From contig CM042179.1 in the NCBI GenBank assembly GCA_023376005.1, positions 19,184,419 to 19,248,418 of the forward strand: 64,000 nucleotides of DNA, in the 5' to 3' direction. The stretch is from Doryteuthis pealeii. Its lineage: Eukaryota; Mollusca; Cephalopoda; Myopsida; Loliginidae. A program made the position numbers and the translations under genes. Positions within the stretch are counted from its first letter, which is position 1. Each line of letters opens with the position of its first letter. The notes beneath the pieces are model-generated. The model was not told the DNA's origin. It worked only from the letters and a program-made list of their open reading frames with translations, and did no database searches. Shown here in pieces: positions 18,343-29,445 of this stretch.

Positions 18343-20324
18343 GTATGTCATTTCATATTTATTTTTCTTTATACCTGATGCTGAATTTTGGTGAATTAGT
18401 AACAAATGATGAAAATTATTTGTTTTTGTTTTTTATTTTTTTATTTTCAGACTATATATGTTTATAAATCATTAATGTTATCACATTGTTGAAAAAGTTT
18501 AAGCGTAAAACACCTTCATTAAGAATAAAATTTGAAATCAGAATAATGTTCTATTAAACATTATTCCTATAAAAAACACTATTTCTAAAGGTCAGTCATT
18601 TGCATAATATATTCAATAATTTAACACTCTTTGATACTGTGATATTCTAAATACTTGCTAACTTCCTCTTTCTTATAAGTTCCCTGTTGACTTTTTGCTG
18701 ATCATCTCTTTTGTCATTGTCTTGCTGTATAAAAATGTAGCCATTTTGATTGTTTATTAAAGTCTTCAAGAAGGTTTGTCATCTTTCTTTTTATTACTTG
18801 AATTTAATGAATGTACAAATATAAATCAAATATAATCTAAACATGACAAATTCCTCAAACCAGAATACTTGGATATATCATTAAACTCTTTTTTTGTTGA
18901 TAAGGAATTTGCTCACTGATATACTTTTTCTGCCTTAATCCATTTTATTCAAGCTAATGATTCTATGTACTTGTTAACTTTGTTTCTCCTACAGTGTATG
19001 AATATATTGCAAAGTGCAACAGTTCCATATCAGATATAAATAATTCAAAGGAACTTTAAAAATCAAGTGTTTGCAAGACATATATTAACCATTAAAGAAC
19101 AAAATGAAAAGGAGACTCTAGACAAGTATAGACTATAGATGACAGTTTAAATTACTTGGTAAGGAGTGTAAATTCAAATCTGTAAGCACTTCTCAAAATT
19201 GTGATGACTGTATTTTAGTGGCCTATGCTTTCATAATATCAAGCAATGCTTATTAGAGAAATACTTCTGTGGATCAATCTAAGATGATTGATGTTGCTCA
19301 GAAGTATATATGCCTTTTTATACCCCAACTGTAAATGCTATCATCAAAGCAGAACTTGATCATTCTACTTGCACTGTTACAACTTCAAAATATAAATGCT
19401 GTTTTTGTTGCATAATTGATGCCCTTCAAAGGAGTTACAAGTGTAGTAAGAAAGGGCAATTCTTTAAGGTGTGTCAATTGATTTGGTCATTCATATGTTC
19501 TTCTACTTTATCTATTATACTAGCTGATATATTTGAAGCCTCTTCAGAAATGCTGAAGCAAGCTACTGTATTTGTGTTGGTCAATAACAAATAAACTACA
19601 GTGTGTTGACACTAGAAACTTGGGATCTTTCATTTCTTATGACTATGCTAAAAATTGTAAGCTAAAAATGGATTTTGCTACTGGAGATGTATCCATCATT
19701 ACTAAACTCTCCAGTAAAGGGACTCTGCATGACTGAAATTAATTTGCTAGGCAAATCCTACTGATCATAGCTGATCTTTGCTGTGGTATAATTTTAGTCA
19801 GGATTTCATAAGTCAACATTTGGAGGTATCATTTGCTTTTGGTGGCACTAAGAAAGATCTTCATGTCTCTAATTTTACCCCTTGCAGTGTACTATCTGCT
19901 TCAGTAAACATACCATCTCTATTTTCCAATCTAACTTCATTCAGACTATCACCTCTAAATCTTGAAGACTTGCAAATGATAATAATTGATAAGATACAGT
20001 TAAGGAAAGAGTTATTGAAGAAATTATATATTCTCCTTGGAGGCATCAGATCCTAATTGTAACTAATGAATCCCATTTGAAGAGACTGGTTATTGATTAA
20101 AGTCAGACTATTAACTGATTCTCAGGTTTCCCACTTGAAGTATCATTGGACTTGAAGAGTGTATACATATCAAATTCCCATCTGAATTGACAATATACCA
20201 TATAATGCCTTTAAAACTAACAAAAAGCTGTGTTCTGCAGAGTTCCATTTGGGATTACAAATGGTATATCATATTTCCAAAAGATTATAGACAACATTAT
20301 AAAACAACACAGGCTGTATGAAAC

Positions 20325-20380
20325 ATGTCTATGTATACAATATTGTCTATGTATACAATACATGTCAATGTATACAATAT
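20325..20380. repeat. Three ~18-bp tandem units inside element A
   Basis: Three tandem units built on TCTATGTATACAATAT-like sequence interrupt the RT remnant just after FQKIIDNIIK; the third is diverged. Confidence 0.8.
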
Positions 20381-20886
20381 TGTTATTGCCAGAAGAACAT
20401 GAGAATCTGGAAAGATTCCATGAGACTGTCTGACTTCACAATTTACCTTTAATGAAAAGTTGGTTGTATCTAACAAATTGATTGATTTTTTTGGACTATA
20501 CACAGGGTTCACTTAGACCTCATATACAGAGATGATTACCCCTTAAGAAACTGACAGAAGTTTACAATTATCACAGACCAACAGGCTGTACATATTCCAA
20601 TCAAAAATATTGGGGGGAATTAGAAATAACAAAATCCAATAGATGGAGGATAGAATTGGGATGCTATGAATATAATATACTGACTTGGAAAAAATCATAT
20701 CTCAGCAAACATACTCTTAAGAAAATATTGCAGGGCCACTAAAAAAAGAAAAATTATCCTAACTCCACATTAATCTTTGTCATCCAGGAATAACTTGACT
20801 CATTTTGTTAGAATATTAAAACTTTTTTTTTCTCTATGAAGCAAATAAAAAGGTTTGTGTTGAGTGCCCTATATGTACTCAATTAA

Positions 20887-20902
20887 AACCTTGATTCTAC
20901 AC
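20887..20902. repeat. 16-bp target duplication of the LINE (left)
   Basis: AACCTTGATTCTACAC recurs at 26881-26896. In element B the matching integrase region is uninterrupted, which confirms that the sequence between is an insertion. Confidence 0.9.
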
Positions 20903-21379
20903 CCACCCTGTTGACTAGGACCGTAGAATATACAGAGGGGTAAGACCCCCCCCCTCCCCAACGACGAGGCTACCTGTTTGCCATGGATGGCAACCCATGA
21001 TGGACAGGAACCTTTCTGTCTCTGGGTGACTAGTTATCTTGGGAACGAAAACCTAGGAACAAAAAAAAAAAATTGTCCATCATCAACATGAGTATACTGA
21101 CTATGTAGCTCTGGTGTTTCTAGACAAATGGGTTTCCCCCTAGACATACCACCAAATGGGGCTGCGAGGTGGGTGGGGAACATAGTCAATGAAACTCATC
21201 CAATTTTTATATGGCTTCTGAAAAAAAAGAAAAGAAAAAAGACCTCATTATGATTCTGATTCAGACAATGATGAACCATATCTCATTCAAATACTATAGA
21301 ACAAAAACAAGAAAATCAATGAAAGAAGCTAAAAGAAACTCATGGAAAAAATAGATAAACAAACTAAATACCTCCTCCT

Positions 21380-22810
21380 GGGACATGATCAGAAAAATAG
21401 CGGGTAAAAAACAACCAACTCCATTAAACCACCTCTCCATAAGAAATGAGAAAATAACAACAAAAAAGACTATTGCTGATTTACTAGCTAAAACCTTCTC
21501 AAATAAATTCTTCCTGTCAGACCAACAAACAATTCATAAAAAACAAACAAATCCCAGAAAAGGAAAACATAAAGTTCACTTCAAAAAATTCTGAAGAATA
21601 CAACAAGCCTTTCACCATGGCAGAACTTATAATGGAGTCACACGGTGCTACTGTTGGCCCTGATAAGATTCATAATGAATTTTTTTTAAATCTACCAGAA
21701 GAATCTCTTAGGTGCCTTCTAAACATCTTTAATCATATTTGGAAAAGTAACACCTTTCCAGAAACGTGGAGACAAGCCCACAAAACTACCGGCCCATTGT
21801 CTTGACAAGCTGCCTCTGCAAGACCACGGAGCTGATGATCAACAAATGGCTGACATGGTATCTAGAGGCAAATAGATTAATCACAAACCCCCAAACAGGG
21901 TTCCGAATAAAGAGAGGGACAATAGACCATCTGAACCGACTATAGACCTACGTCAGAGAAGCATTCATTAAAAAACAGCACCTAACAGCAGTTTTTTTTT
22001 ACCTGGAGAAGACATATGACATTACTTGGAGGTATGGTATCATAAAAGACATGCACAATCTAGGGTTACAAGGAAGACTGCCACTATTTATAAAGAACTT
22101 TCTCTCCAATAGAAATTTCAGGGTACGTGTGGGATCCACTCTTTCTGACCTCCAAACCCAAGAGGAAAGCATCCCACAAGCAAGTATTTTATCAATTACC
22201 CTATTCTCCATAAGAATCAACAATATCATTAAATGCCACAATTTTACAATCAATTGCCCTCTCTATATTGATGACCTTGTAATCACAGATCCACAGATAC
22301 ACACAAAATAGAACAACAATTACAAATAAGCCTCAACAAAATAAACAAATGGACAACAGACAATGGCTTTAAATTCTTGAAGACCAAAACCCAATGTGTA
22401 CATTTCTGTTCCCTAAGAAAAATACACAATGACTCTACCATCAAACTTGAGGAAAGTGAAATACGTTGACCAATACAAATTCCTGGGAGTTATATTTGAT
22501 AAAAAAACTAACTTTCATCCCTCACATTAAATACTTAAAAAAATAAATGTACCAGAGCCCAACAACTATTACGAGTAGTTGCCCATACAAAATGGGGAGA
22601 TGGTCAACAAACTCTACTTAAACTATACAGATCACTGATCTGTTCTCAACTTGATTATGCCAGCTTTGTATATAGATCTGCTAGGAGGTTTTACTTCAAA
22701 CAGCTCAACTCTATAAACCATAAAGGCTTATGGCAAATCTTAGGAGCCTTCAGAACTTCTCTAGTCAACAGGCTATATGTCTTATGAAGCACCCCTACAG
22801 CTAAGATGTG
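21380..22810 (+). pseudogene. LINE reverse transcriptase (degenerate)
   Basis: Successive frames carry RT landmarks: GPDKIHNEFF and NTFPETWR at 21617-21800, an FYLEKTYDITWRYGIIKDMH block near 22000-22070 (A motif with EKTYD), LFIKNFLSNRNFRVRVGST, the B-like QEESIPQASILSITLFS (Gly lost), and the C motif as LYIDDLVI near 22262. Thumb remnants with YKFLGVIFDKK follow at about 22470. Several stops interrupt the frame. The clade is assigned from the motif style. Confidence 0.85.
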
Positions 22811-22814
22811 AAAA

Positions 22815-23925
22815 ATATTTTTATTTTTTTATTTTGGGTTATTGTTATTTGACCACATTAGTTTTATAATAGATATGTCAAATGGAACGTCTTCAAAAAC
22901 CTCTACGTGTTGAATTATGCAAATAACCCACGTGGTCCGTTCAAAAGTTATCGAGGAATTAAAGTTCCAAAATTGTGGTACAATGTGGGGACATTTGATT
23001 TTGATTAAAAAAAACAAAGATCATATCACCGACCAATTCAAAACAAAAAAAAAATTCCAGTAATTTCGTTCAGCTTCTTTATTTGGGAACAATTGATAAG
23101 AATTTGGCATTTATGTAAACGTCATTGCTTTCTGATTCTGCACTCAAATGGTATGTTATCTATGTGTAACCCATTATTTAGTCATGGATATCATATTTTT
23201 TTTTTTTTTTTAAAAATTAAAAAAAAGTTTTTTAAATTATTTAAAAAAAAAAAAGGAAAGTTACCACAAATTTTAAACTTCATTTTTTAATACTGCATAA
23301 AATGTATACACCACTACTTATAGAGTATTAATTTTTAAATAATAACATCACATTGAACTTGAAATATACCTTTTACTATGTTCGTGTATCACATACAAGA
23401 AATTAAAATAACTTTCTTTACATAAATCTTTTAAAACAAAGCCACAGGCATTCTGAACAGTTGTTTGTTTTTAAATACTAGCTCGTAATTTTTTTTCCTA
23501 AATAAAGTATTCATAAACGCGCTGATGTTAAAACCTTACAAAACTTGACACCATTTATATAAAAAAATAATATGCGATATATCTTCTATTAATAGAAAAA
23601 AAAAATTCCAGTCTCTAATTTTTACATTTCTAGAAAAAATCCGGAAGACCACATCATAAAAAAAAAAAAAAAAAAAAAAAATAAGACTGAAAAAAGTTAT
23701 TCGGAAAGATTAAGTTTTTTTCTATTAAAAAAATAAATTTTTGTAGTAAGTTTCTTTTGAATTGATACAAAAAAAGTCTTTCAATTGATCTATTTTATTC
23801 AGCTAAAAATTTTAATAGTGGTATGAAATGGACATTATAGGCTCTCGTAATTTGTATTTTTTATTTTTTTTTTAAATTTTAAAATTGTTCACTGACGTGT
23901 GAAATATCAGTCTCGGCATACTGAT
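22815..23925 (+). repeat. A/T-rich dispersed repeat X, plus-strand copy
   Basis: Shares an ordered series of blocks with 39085-40020 (and inverted at 34020-34520 and 34640-35200): ATGCAAAT, AAAAGTTAT, CCCAAAATTG, TTCATACAAGAAAT-like and AACAAAGCC blocks. No coding capacity. It interrupts the LINE after its RT region. Confidence 0.65.
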
Positions 23926-23935
23926 TACTGTTTTA

Positions 23936-24565
23936 TAGATTGGTTGGTTGATTTTATGGCATGTCAACCCTTGTTGGTTATTTATACCAAAGACCATTTA
24001 CCATTCTTGGGTACTTCAATTTTTTTTTAATTAAAATTTTTTTCTTTTTTTAAACATCATTTTTTACTAGCTTTTTAATCTATCTAACCCATAAATGGCA
24101 ACCTTAACAGGTACTATCACTCTGGGTCAGTGAACCTGAAGAGAATGCATAAAGGGGTACTACACACTACCCAGAGCTCCAAATGAAACCTCACCACCTA
24201 GATGCAGTTTAAATGTCATACCCAGGACACTTAAGACCTCAGCTATTGCCTTCTAGCACATATATGATAAACCTTTTGGCGGGAGAGAGTTGCTATAAAG
24301 GCAATACGGTTGTCGGACAATCATTAGGTGCTAGGATTGACATAACGCGCCGATTGATCAGAGGGGCTTCTGCTGATTGGCCCATTTAGCCTAAAGGGCA
24401 AACGTGTGAATTGTCTGTAGGTCAATGGACTACTCAAGCTACCTAGATCTGTTCTTAGAGCATCACGGTTAACCACCCACGGCCAACAGGTGGCTCCATT
24501 GGGGGGATATTACCCATCTACAGAGGTGAGTTGGTTTATTCTACAGCCCAAGTTGACATAAGTGA
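23936..24565 (-). mobile_element. Non-autonomous ~600-bp LINE derivative, minus strand
   Basis: On the minus strand it begins with the LINE 5' block (CCTCTGTAGATGGG, CCACCTGTTGGCCGTGGG) near 24540. It passes through a middle shared with 56460-57057 (ATTGCCTTTAT, TGCTAGAAGG, GACCCAGAGTG, TACCTGTTA). It ends with the LINE 3' block (GGTTGACATGCCATAAAAT) and an AACC tail at 23940. Flanks carry ACTGTTTTATAG (23927) and ACTGTTTTAAAG (24566), a near-perfect target duplication. Confidence 0.82.
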
Positions 24566-24719
24566 ACTGTTTTAAAGAGTTAACTGTTGAAAACTAATAA
24601 TAGAAGTTTGATTCAACAGACAATTCCATAAAACTTATGATTGAGTCACTGTTGTAACCCTACAAAGAGAATGAGAAATAACCAAAACAGAGTTTGGAAA
24701 TGAAATGGAATCTGTTATA

Positions 24720-25560
24720 ACATTAACAAATACAATACTTGCCACGCAACATGGAGAAGGTAAAACCACTGCCAGTGGTATAAGACTACTCAGTCAGCAT
24801 TAATACTCCGATATTTTAGGATTGGGACATATCTATTAATGTTCATATGTAGGTTATTAATACCCTCTTTTAGATTTACTCTGCACTGTCAATATTGCAG
24901 ATTGTGACCCTGGGCGGTCAGTTTCGGGCCATGGATTGAACTTTATTAGCTGCCAAAGCACAACCTTTACATGACTTTACCAAACTTCCAATGTCTCTAC
25001 CCATGTACACCAGGACACATAACTTTCATTATTGCTGTTGTATAGGTGGTAGGCCTTTTTTGGGCCCATAAATAGCTTGTGAATGGTCTGTTTGCAAAGT
25101 AAAACCTACCTCCGTGGATAAATTTATGAAATTTTGTAGGAGCAAAGACAATCCCTAAATTCTCCATTTCTATACTGAATAATTTTCAGCTGAAAGCAGC
25201 ATCCCAGATGCATGGCAATAAATTTGAGCTCTCTTCAAGTTTATTGCAGGCTTCTGTTGTAGAACTTAGCGTGTGCTGCTACAATTATTTCTTTCTCCGG
25301 ATTGTAATGTCTCAAAAACAAATTTGATGTTAGCATTCTTTAATTTTCTTAAATGCTTCCTGGCACTCATCAACCAAACCCATTAGAGTTTTTTTTTTCT
25401 TTCATTTTTTATTTTTATAGTTATTTAAATAGAGCTTGCAAAACAATGCATGTTTGGCACAAATATGTTGTAATAACTTGCCAAACCCAAGAAACTTTGT
25501 AGGGAGTTGACATTTTCAGGAGCAGGTATGTCTTTGATCTAGACATGTGCTGGATCTGGT
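24720..25560 (-). pseudogene. Decayed Gypsy-like element D fragment (RNase H to integrase finger)
   Basis: The reverse strand reads RNase H-like LRHYNPEKEIIVAA near 25300, then remnants of the RNase H end, and an integrase-like SCKGCALAA and FNPWPETDRP near 24900-24960. The order is consistent with a Gypsy pol, with internal deletion. Many stops. Confidence 0.65.
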
Positions 25561-25599
25561 CTTTCCTGCTATTTTTTATCAATTATTTGNACTAGCTTA

Positions 25600-26690
25600 C
25601 AGTACTACACAAAACTCAAATCTTGCCCATCCAACCCAGCTTATGACTGCACCTTCAACCAAGGATACAAGGAGTGCTTTGAAAAAAAAAGAAAAATCAA
25701 TAAAACTTTTGGTCTCCAGATGGAATTCATCCTCGAAGAATCTAAAATTCCTCTCCCAAATATTCACAAAACCATTATACCAAAAACATCAGCTTGGATC
25801 ATTAAAAAACCTAAAGTGATCCTTGAGCTAAGTGAGCTCTCAAAATAAAAACCCATCCTAGCACTTACCAAGATAAACTACACAATATTATAGAACACTA
25901 CCCCAACCACCTCCACATTTTTACAGATGGATTAAGAACGACGACAAAACAGCATGTGCAGCTATTTTAAATAGAAAAATCGTAAGAAAAGCTCTCCCAA
26001 ATGAAAGTTCCATTTTTTCAGCTGAAACCCATCCAATAGATCTAGTACTTGATATCACCTCTGAAAATAACACACAAAAAATATATCATCTTCTTAGACT
26101 CGCTTTCTGTCCTGCTAACATTAAAAAAAAAAAAAAAATGGAAGACCCTTTCATCATTAAACTCCTGAAAAGATTAGACTCAATGTCTAACTCTAAGGAG
26201 ATTATGTTTAACTGGTCCCAAGTCATATAGAAGTGAGGGGGAATGAAAGAGCTGTCTCTGCAGTTAAATTAACTCTAGATTTGATCCCCGACAAGTTCAA
26301 GATACCATATACTGACTTTAAACTAGAATTAATAGATTCCTTCATACAAAATGGCAACAACGCTGGAATAACAACATCCACAATAAACTCTTCCTAATCA
26401 AACCCACTGTTGGGAGGCCAACTTTAAGAAAGTCTAAAAAGGAACAAGTCATTGTGTCCTAATTACGCATTGTTCATACAAGACTAATGCATTCCTATAT
26501 ACTCAAACAAGAACAACAACCACAATGGGAAACATGTCAAACACCTTTAACTGTTAAATACTTATTCATGGAATGCAGATTTTTTGCTCACATCAGAAAC
26601 TGTTATTTCAAAGCAAACCATATGAGATCTGTTTGAAAATGTCAACATGGAGGACATTCTGTCCTTTTTGAGGGAATAAAATTAAACCAT
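25600..26690 (+). pseudogene. LINE C-terminal region with RNase H remnant
   Basis: Resumes the LINE after its inserts. An HLHIFTDGL segment near 25910 is the first RNase H aspartate block, followed by KALPNESSIFSAETH and a later SHIEVRGNERA-like segment near 26225. A CQTPLTVKYLFMEC-type C-terminal segment follows near 26540. Frame broken by stops. One N (25590) lies at the left edge. Confidence 0.75.
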
Positions 26691-26896
26691 AGAATATAGA
26701 CATGAACTTAATCAATACCATACAACATGATCCCCAATGTTGCTAACACATTGTTAAAACCAATTACTAAAAAGTGTTACTAATATGAATACACAACATG
26801 TATTACTTCCTAACTGTTTGGCATGACATTACCCCAGACGGGTTGATATGCCATTAAAATCATTAAACCAAACCAAACCAAACCTTGATTCTACAC

Positions 26897-27905
26897 ATGT
26901 CCCGCAAAGCCACAAAACTATAATGATCTGCATGGATTTCCAGAGATCCCTCTCTTCTTTCTCCAGTAATCACTACTTACTAAGAGTAATAAACAAATAT
27001 TCATGTTTCCTTTTCACTTTCCTGTCTCTGAGTATAACTGAAATCCATTATCTAATGTCTAAATCAATATTCTTTATGTTGATAATGTCTGCATACATCC
27101 ATTCTGATCAGAAATTTCATTCCTATTGAAGGACTATGTGTAACTAGTAATGTTTATTTTCCTCAAAGGAATGTACAATGTAAACATTACAGTGGCATTA
27201 CCTGGAAAGATCTCACACTGATTTTAGCACCCAGGAAACTGTCATTAATGCTACTCATGAAAAAATCTTTTCATACCAGAAGTGTTTCCTCTATTGCCAT
27301 TTGTATCAAGCTGACTCTGTATTCAAGATTTGTCCTTCTATGCCATGCCACTATGTTCATTCCAAAAATATGGTCCACTGGTTGACAAAGCTGTTTTGCT
27401 ACAAGTGAATTTGTAATATGCCTATATATGATATTACAGATGAATATGAATTTGTAATATGCCTATATATGATATACAGATGAATATGAATTTGTAATAT
27501 GCCTATATATGATATACAGATGAATATGAATTTGTAATATGCCTATATATGATATACAGATGAATATGAATTTTGAATATGCCTCTATATGATATACAGA
27601 TGAATATGAATCAACATACTAAATTGGTGACATGTTTCAAGGAAAGGAGTCAGCAAACATGTGTACAAAGTCTGGTATAATAAATGTATTGTTCCAATGA
27701 CAGGGTCACACATTTTGGTAGATACTACTGGCAATCAAAACATAACTGGGGAATTGAGTTATTCCCTTCCCAAGGTATCTGATAATCACTGACCTCCAAT
27801 CATGACTGAATCCTCCCTTCCAGTATCTATTGCCTCAAAGCCAACAAGAGAATTCTATAAGCTCATACATTATCAAGAATTCTAATTCTCTAAGGAAGGG
27901 GAGAA
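26897..27905 (+). pseudogene. Decayed Gypsy-like element A, 3' part (integrase)
   Basis: Continues the integrase after the LINE. MDFQRSLSSFSSNHYLLRVINKYS (first D region) lies in 26848-27129 and matches the equivalent region of element B. Later integrase sequence is too degraded to follow. It ends with a purine tract AAGGAAGGGGAGAA at 27892-27905 and the TG of an LTR at 27906. Confidence 0.75.
27407..27607. repeat. 40-bp minisatellite, 5 units
   Basis: Units start at 27407, 27448, 27488, 27528 and 27568. Each begins GAATTTGTAATATGCC; the first is 41 bp, the others 40. It expanded within the decayed integrase of element A. Confidence 0.93.
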
Positions 27906-28560
27906 TGTAGTATTCTAAACACTTGGCCATTAGGACATTGATGTTTCCCCTTTTTTTGTGATAAGAACTGGCACCAAAAATTAGATTCCTAGCTTTTACC
28001 AATTCTTGAATATTTAGTTTTAATGATAATCTGTAAGAATGTAGAGAAATACCTAATTTCTACAGGATTTTGCTTACAAACTGACTTTCGAATTTTAATG
28101 TTTCCAATTAATAATAAATGTAAATAGTTTCTATTTTTTTGTATTAGATACAATGAATTGAAAATATATTCAAACCAGAATTCTAATTATTTGTTATATC
28201 CAAGATGTAGGAATAACAAATGAACAAAAACAGTTAAATATGTTTAGCATATAACAATATTTGTTTTATTTTTTCTCACTGACTGGGAATACAGTAGGAT
28301 GAGTTGGATAAAGAGTTTGGCTATATAACATGTGATGTGTTCATCAAGCAGATACGTTTTTTTGTTGTCTGTCTCTCCATTTTGACTGCAAATATCCTGT
28401 CCACTTCGTTAGTGAGAAGTTAACTCCCCTAACATTATGAATCACCACTTTTTTACTGTGTTACTCATAGTGTTTCTTGGTTACTGCTGTGAAGTTAATC
28501 AATATATGTTTATCTGTAGGACAGGTAATAGCCATCTGCCTTGTTACTGAGGCAGAATAC
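27906..28560 (+). repeat. 3' LTR start of element A, then unassigned sequence
   Basis: TGTAGTATTCTAAAC follows the purine tract and matches the LTR starts at 18638 and 29446. I cannot fix the LTR end. The rest to 28560 holds no gene. A block near 28530-28570 (CTGCCTTG...CTGAGGCAG) recurs at 36861-36893. Confidence 0.55.
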
Positions 28561-28879
28561 TTTTATATCCATTGATTCTTCATTTTCATCATTGAATTCA
28601 CTAGCCCCTTCCTCCCCTTCAGATTCCATTTCTATTTCATTGGGTTCTATTCAACTTCTAAACTGATCCTCATGAGCAAGTATATTTTGTCCGTTTTTAA
28701 TAATATTGCTGTGTTCTGTCTTTTTGTAATATGGAATTTGCCTTCTCAGCATTCAACTCTTTGCTTTTTTATACCATACCCCTTCATTTGTTGCAAATGA
28801 CATGGTTATGGGAACTTTAATCTGTCTACCTATTAGTGTGGAAGGACTTTGTATTCTGCCAGCATGTGGAATTGTTCAA

Positions 28880-29440
28880 TAGCTTAATAATATTTCCATA
28901 GTAAGTCTCTATATTATTATTATATTAGTCCCATTTTCAAAGACTGTGCCACTCTTTCTGTGATTCCATTCGATTGTGGGTGGTAGGGTGACACATCCAA
29001 TATTTTTCAGCCACGAGCACAAATTTTCATGGCAAAATTCTGGGATGTTATCAGAAAACTAATGTGCAAGGAACACCTTTAATACTACTCTTAATATTTG
29101 CTTTATAGTGGTGGCTTTTCTGTCAGTAACCTTAATTATTTCGGAACATCCTGAAATTAAAATAGTTCCATGCCTTTAATATAAGCATAATCCACGTGTA
29201 CCTGAGCCATGTTCTTTTTCCTTAGGCCACAAGTGAATTTTGTTTTGTCAAAAATGTTTTATTTTGGCACATTTTTCGGCATCTTTAACATATTCTTCTA
29301 CCTCTTGAGAATACCCTGGCCATCATGCTTGTTATTTTTAGTCTTCTCTGTGTAGCTGTCAACCACAGTGTATATCATCATATATACCTTTCATTACTTC
29401 TTTTCTTAAGCTGGGGGAGGGGTATATAATATCCCCATTG
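28880..29440 (-). pseudogene. Decayed Gypsy-like element C, integrase part
   Basis: The reverse strand reads an integrase finger remnant (CAKIKHF near 29250), HLWPKEKEHGSGT, a GCSEIIKVTDRKATTIKQIL block (29150-29080) and ENLCSWLKNIGCVTL near 29000, the core after the first catalytic aspartate. Frameshifts and stops are frequent. It lies in the same orientation as 32326-33990 and is separated from it by element B. Confidence 0.75.
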
Positions 29441-29445
29441 CATAT

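Larger units (their letters stand above)
18638..20902 (+). pseudogene. Decayed Gypsy-like element A, 5' part (LTR, gag, PR, RT, start of IN)
   Basis: Starts with an LTR-like TGTGATATTCTAA. A Gag region near 18980 (VSPTVYEYI) parallels element B at 29800. A zinc-knuckle remnant lies in 19310-19594 (KCCFCC...CSKKGQFFKVC). RT remnants include CRVPFGITNGISYFQ at about 20238. The RNase H and connection region is broken by stops. An integrase-finger remnant (CPICTQ) lies near 20860. The element is cut at 20902 by a LINE and resumes at 26897. Many stops and frameshifts mark it as old. Confidence 0.75.
20903..26880 (+). mobile_element. Jockey/I-like LINE inserted in element A (itself interrupted)
   Basis: Bounded by a 16-bp target duplication, with a 3' tail of AAACC repeats. 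Its 5' block (CCCTGTTGAC..., GAGGGGTAAGAC..., CTACCTGTTTGCCATGGATGG) is shared with short copies at 23936, 56460 and 63850. It contains an RT region (about 21380-22800) and a C-terminal RNase H region (about 25600-26690). Other repeats occupy 22815-25590. Frames are broken and it is not functional. Confidence 0.85.

Noticed and set aside
25590..25590. Single N as a contig join
   Set aside because: Sequence on both sides stays within the same LINE context; more likely one ambiguous base.
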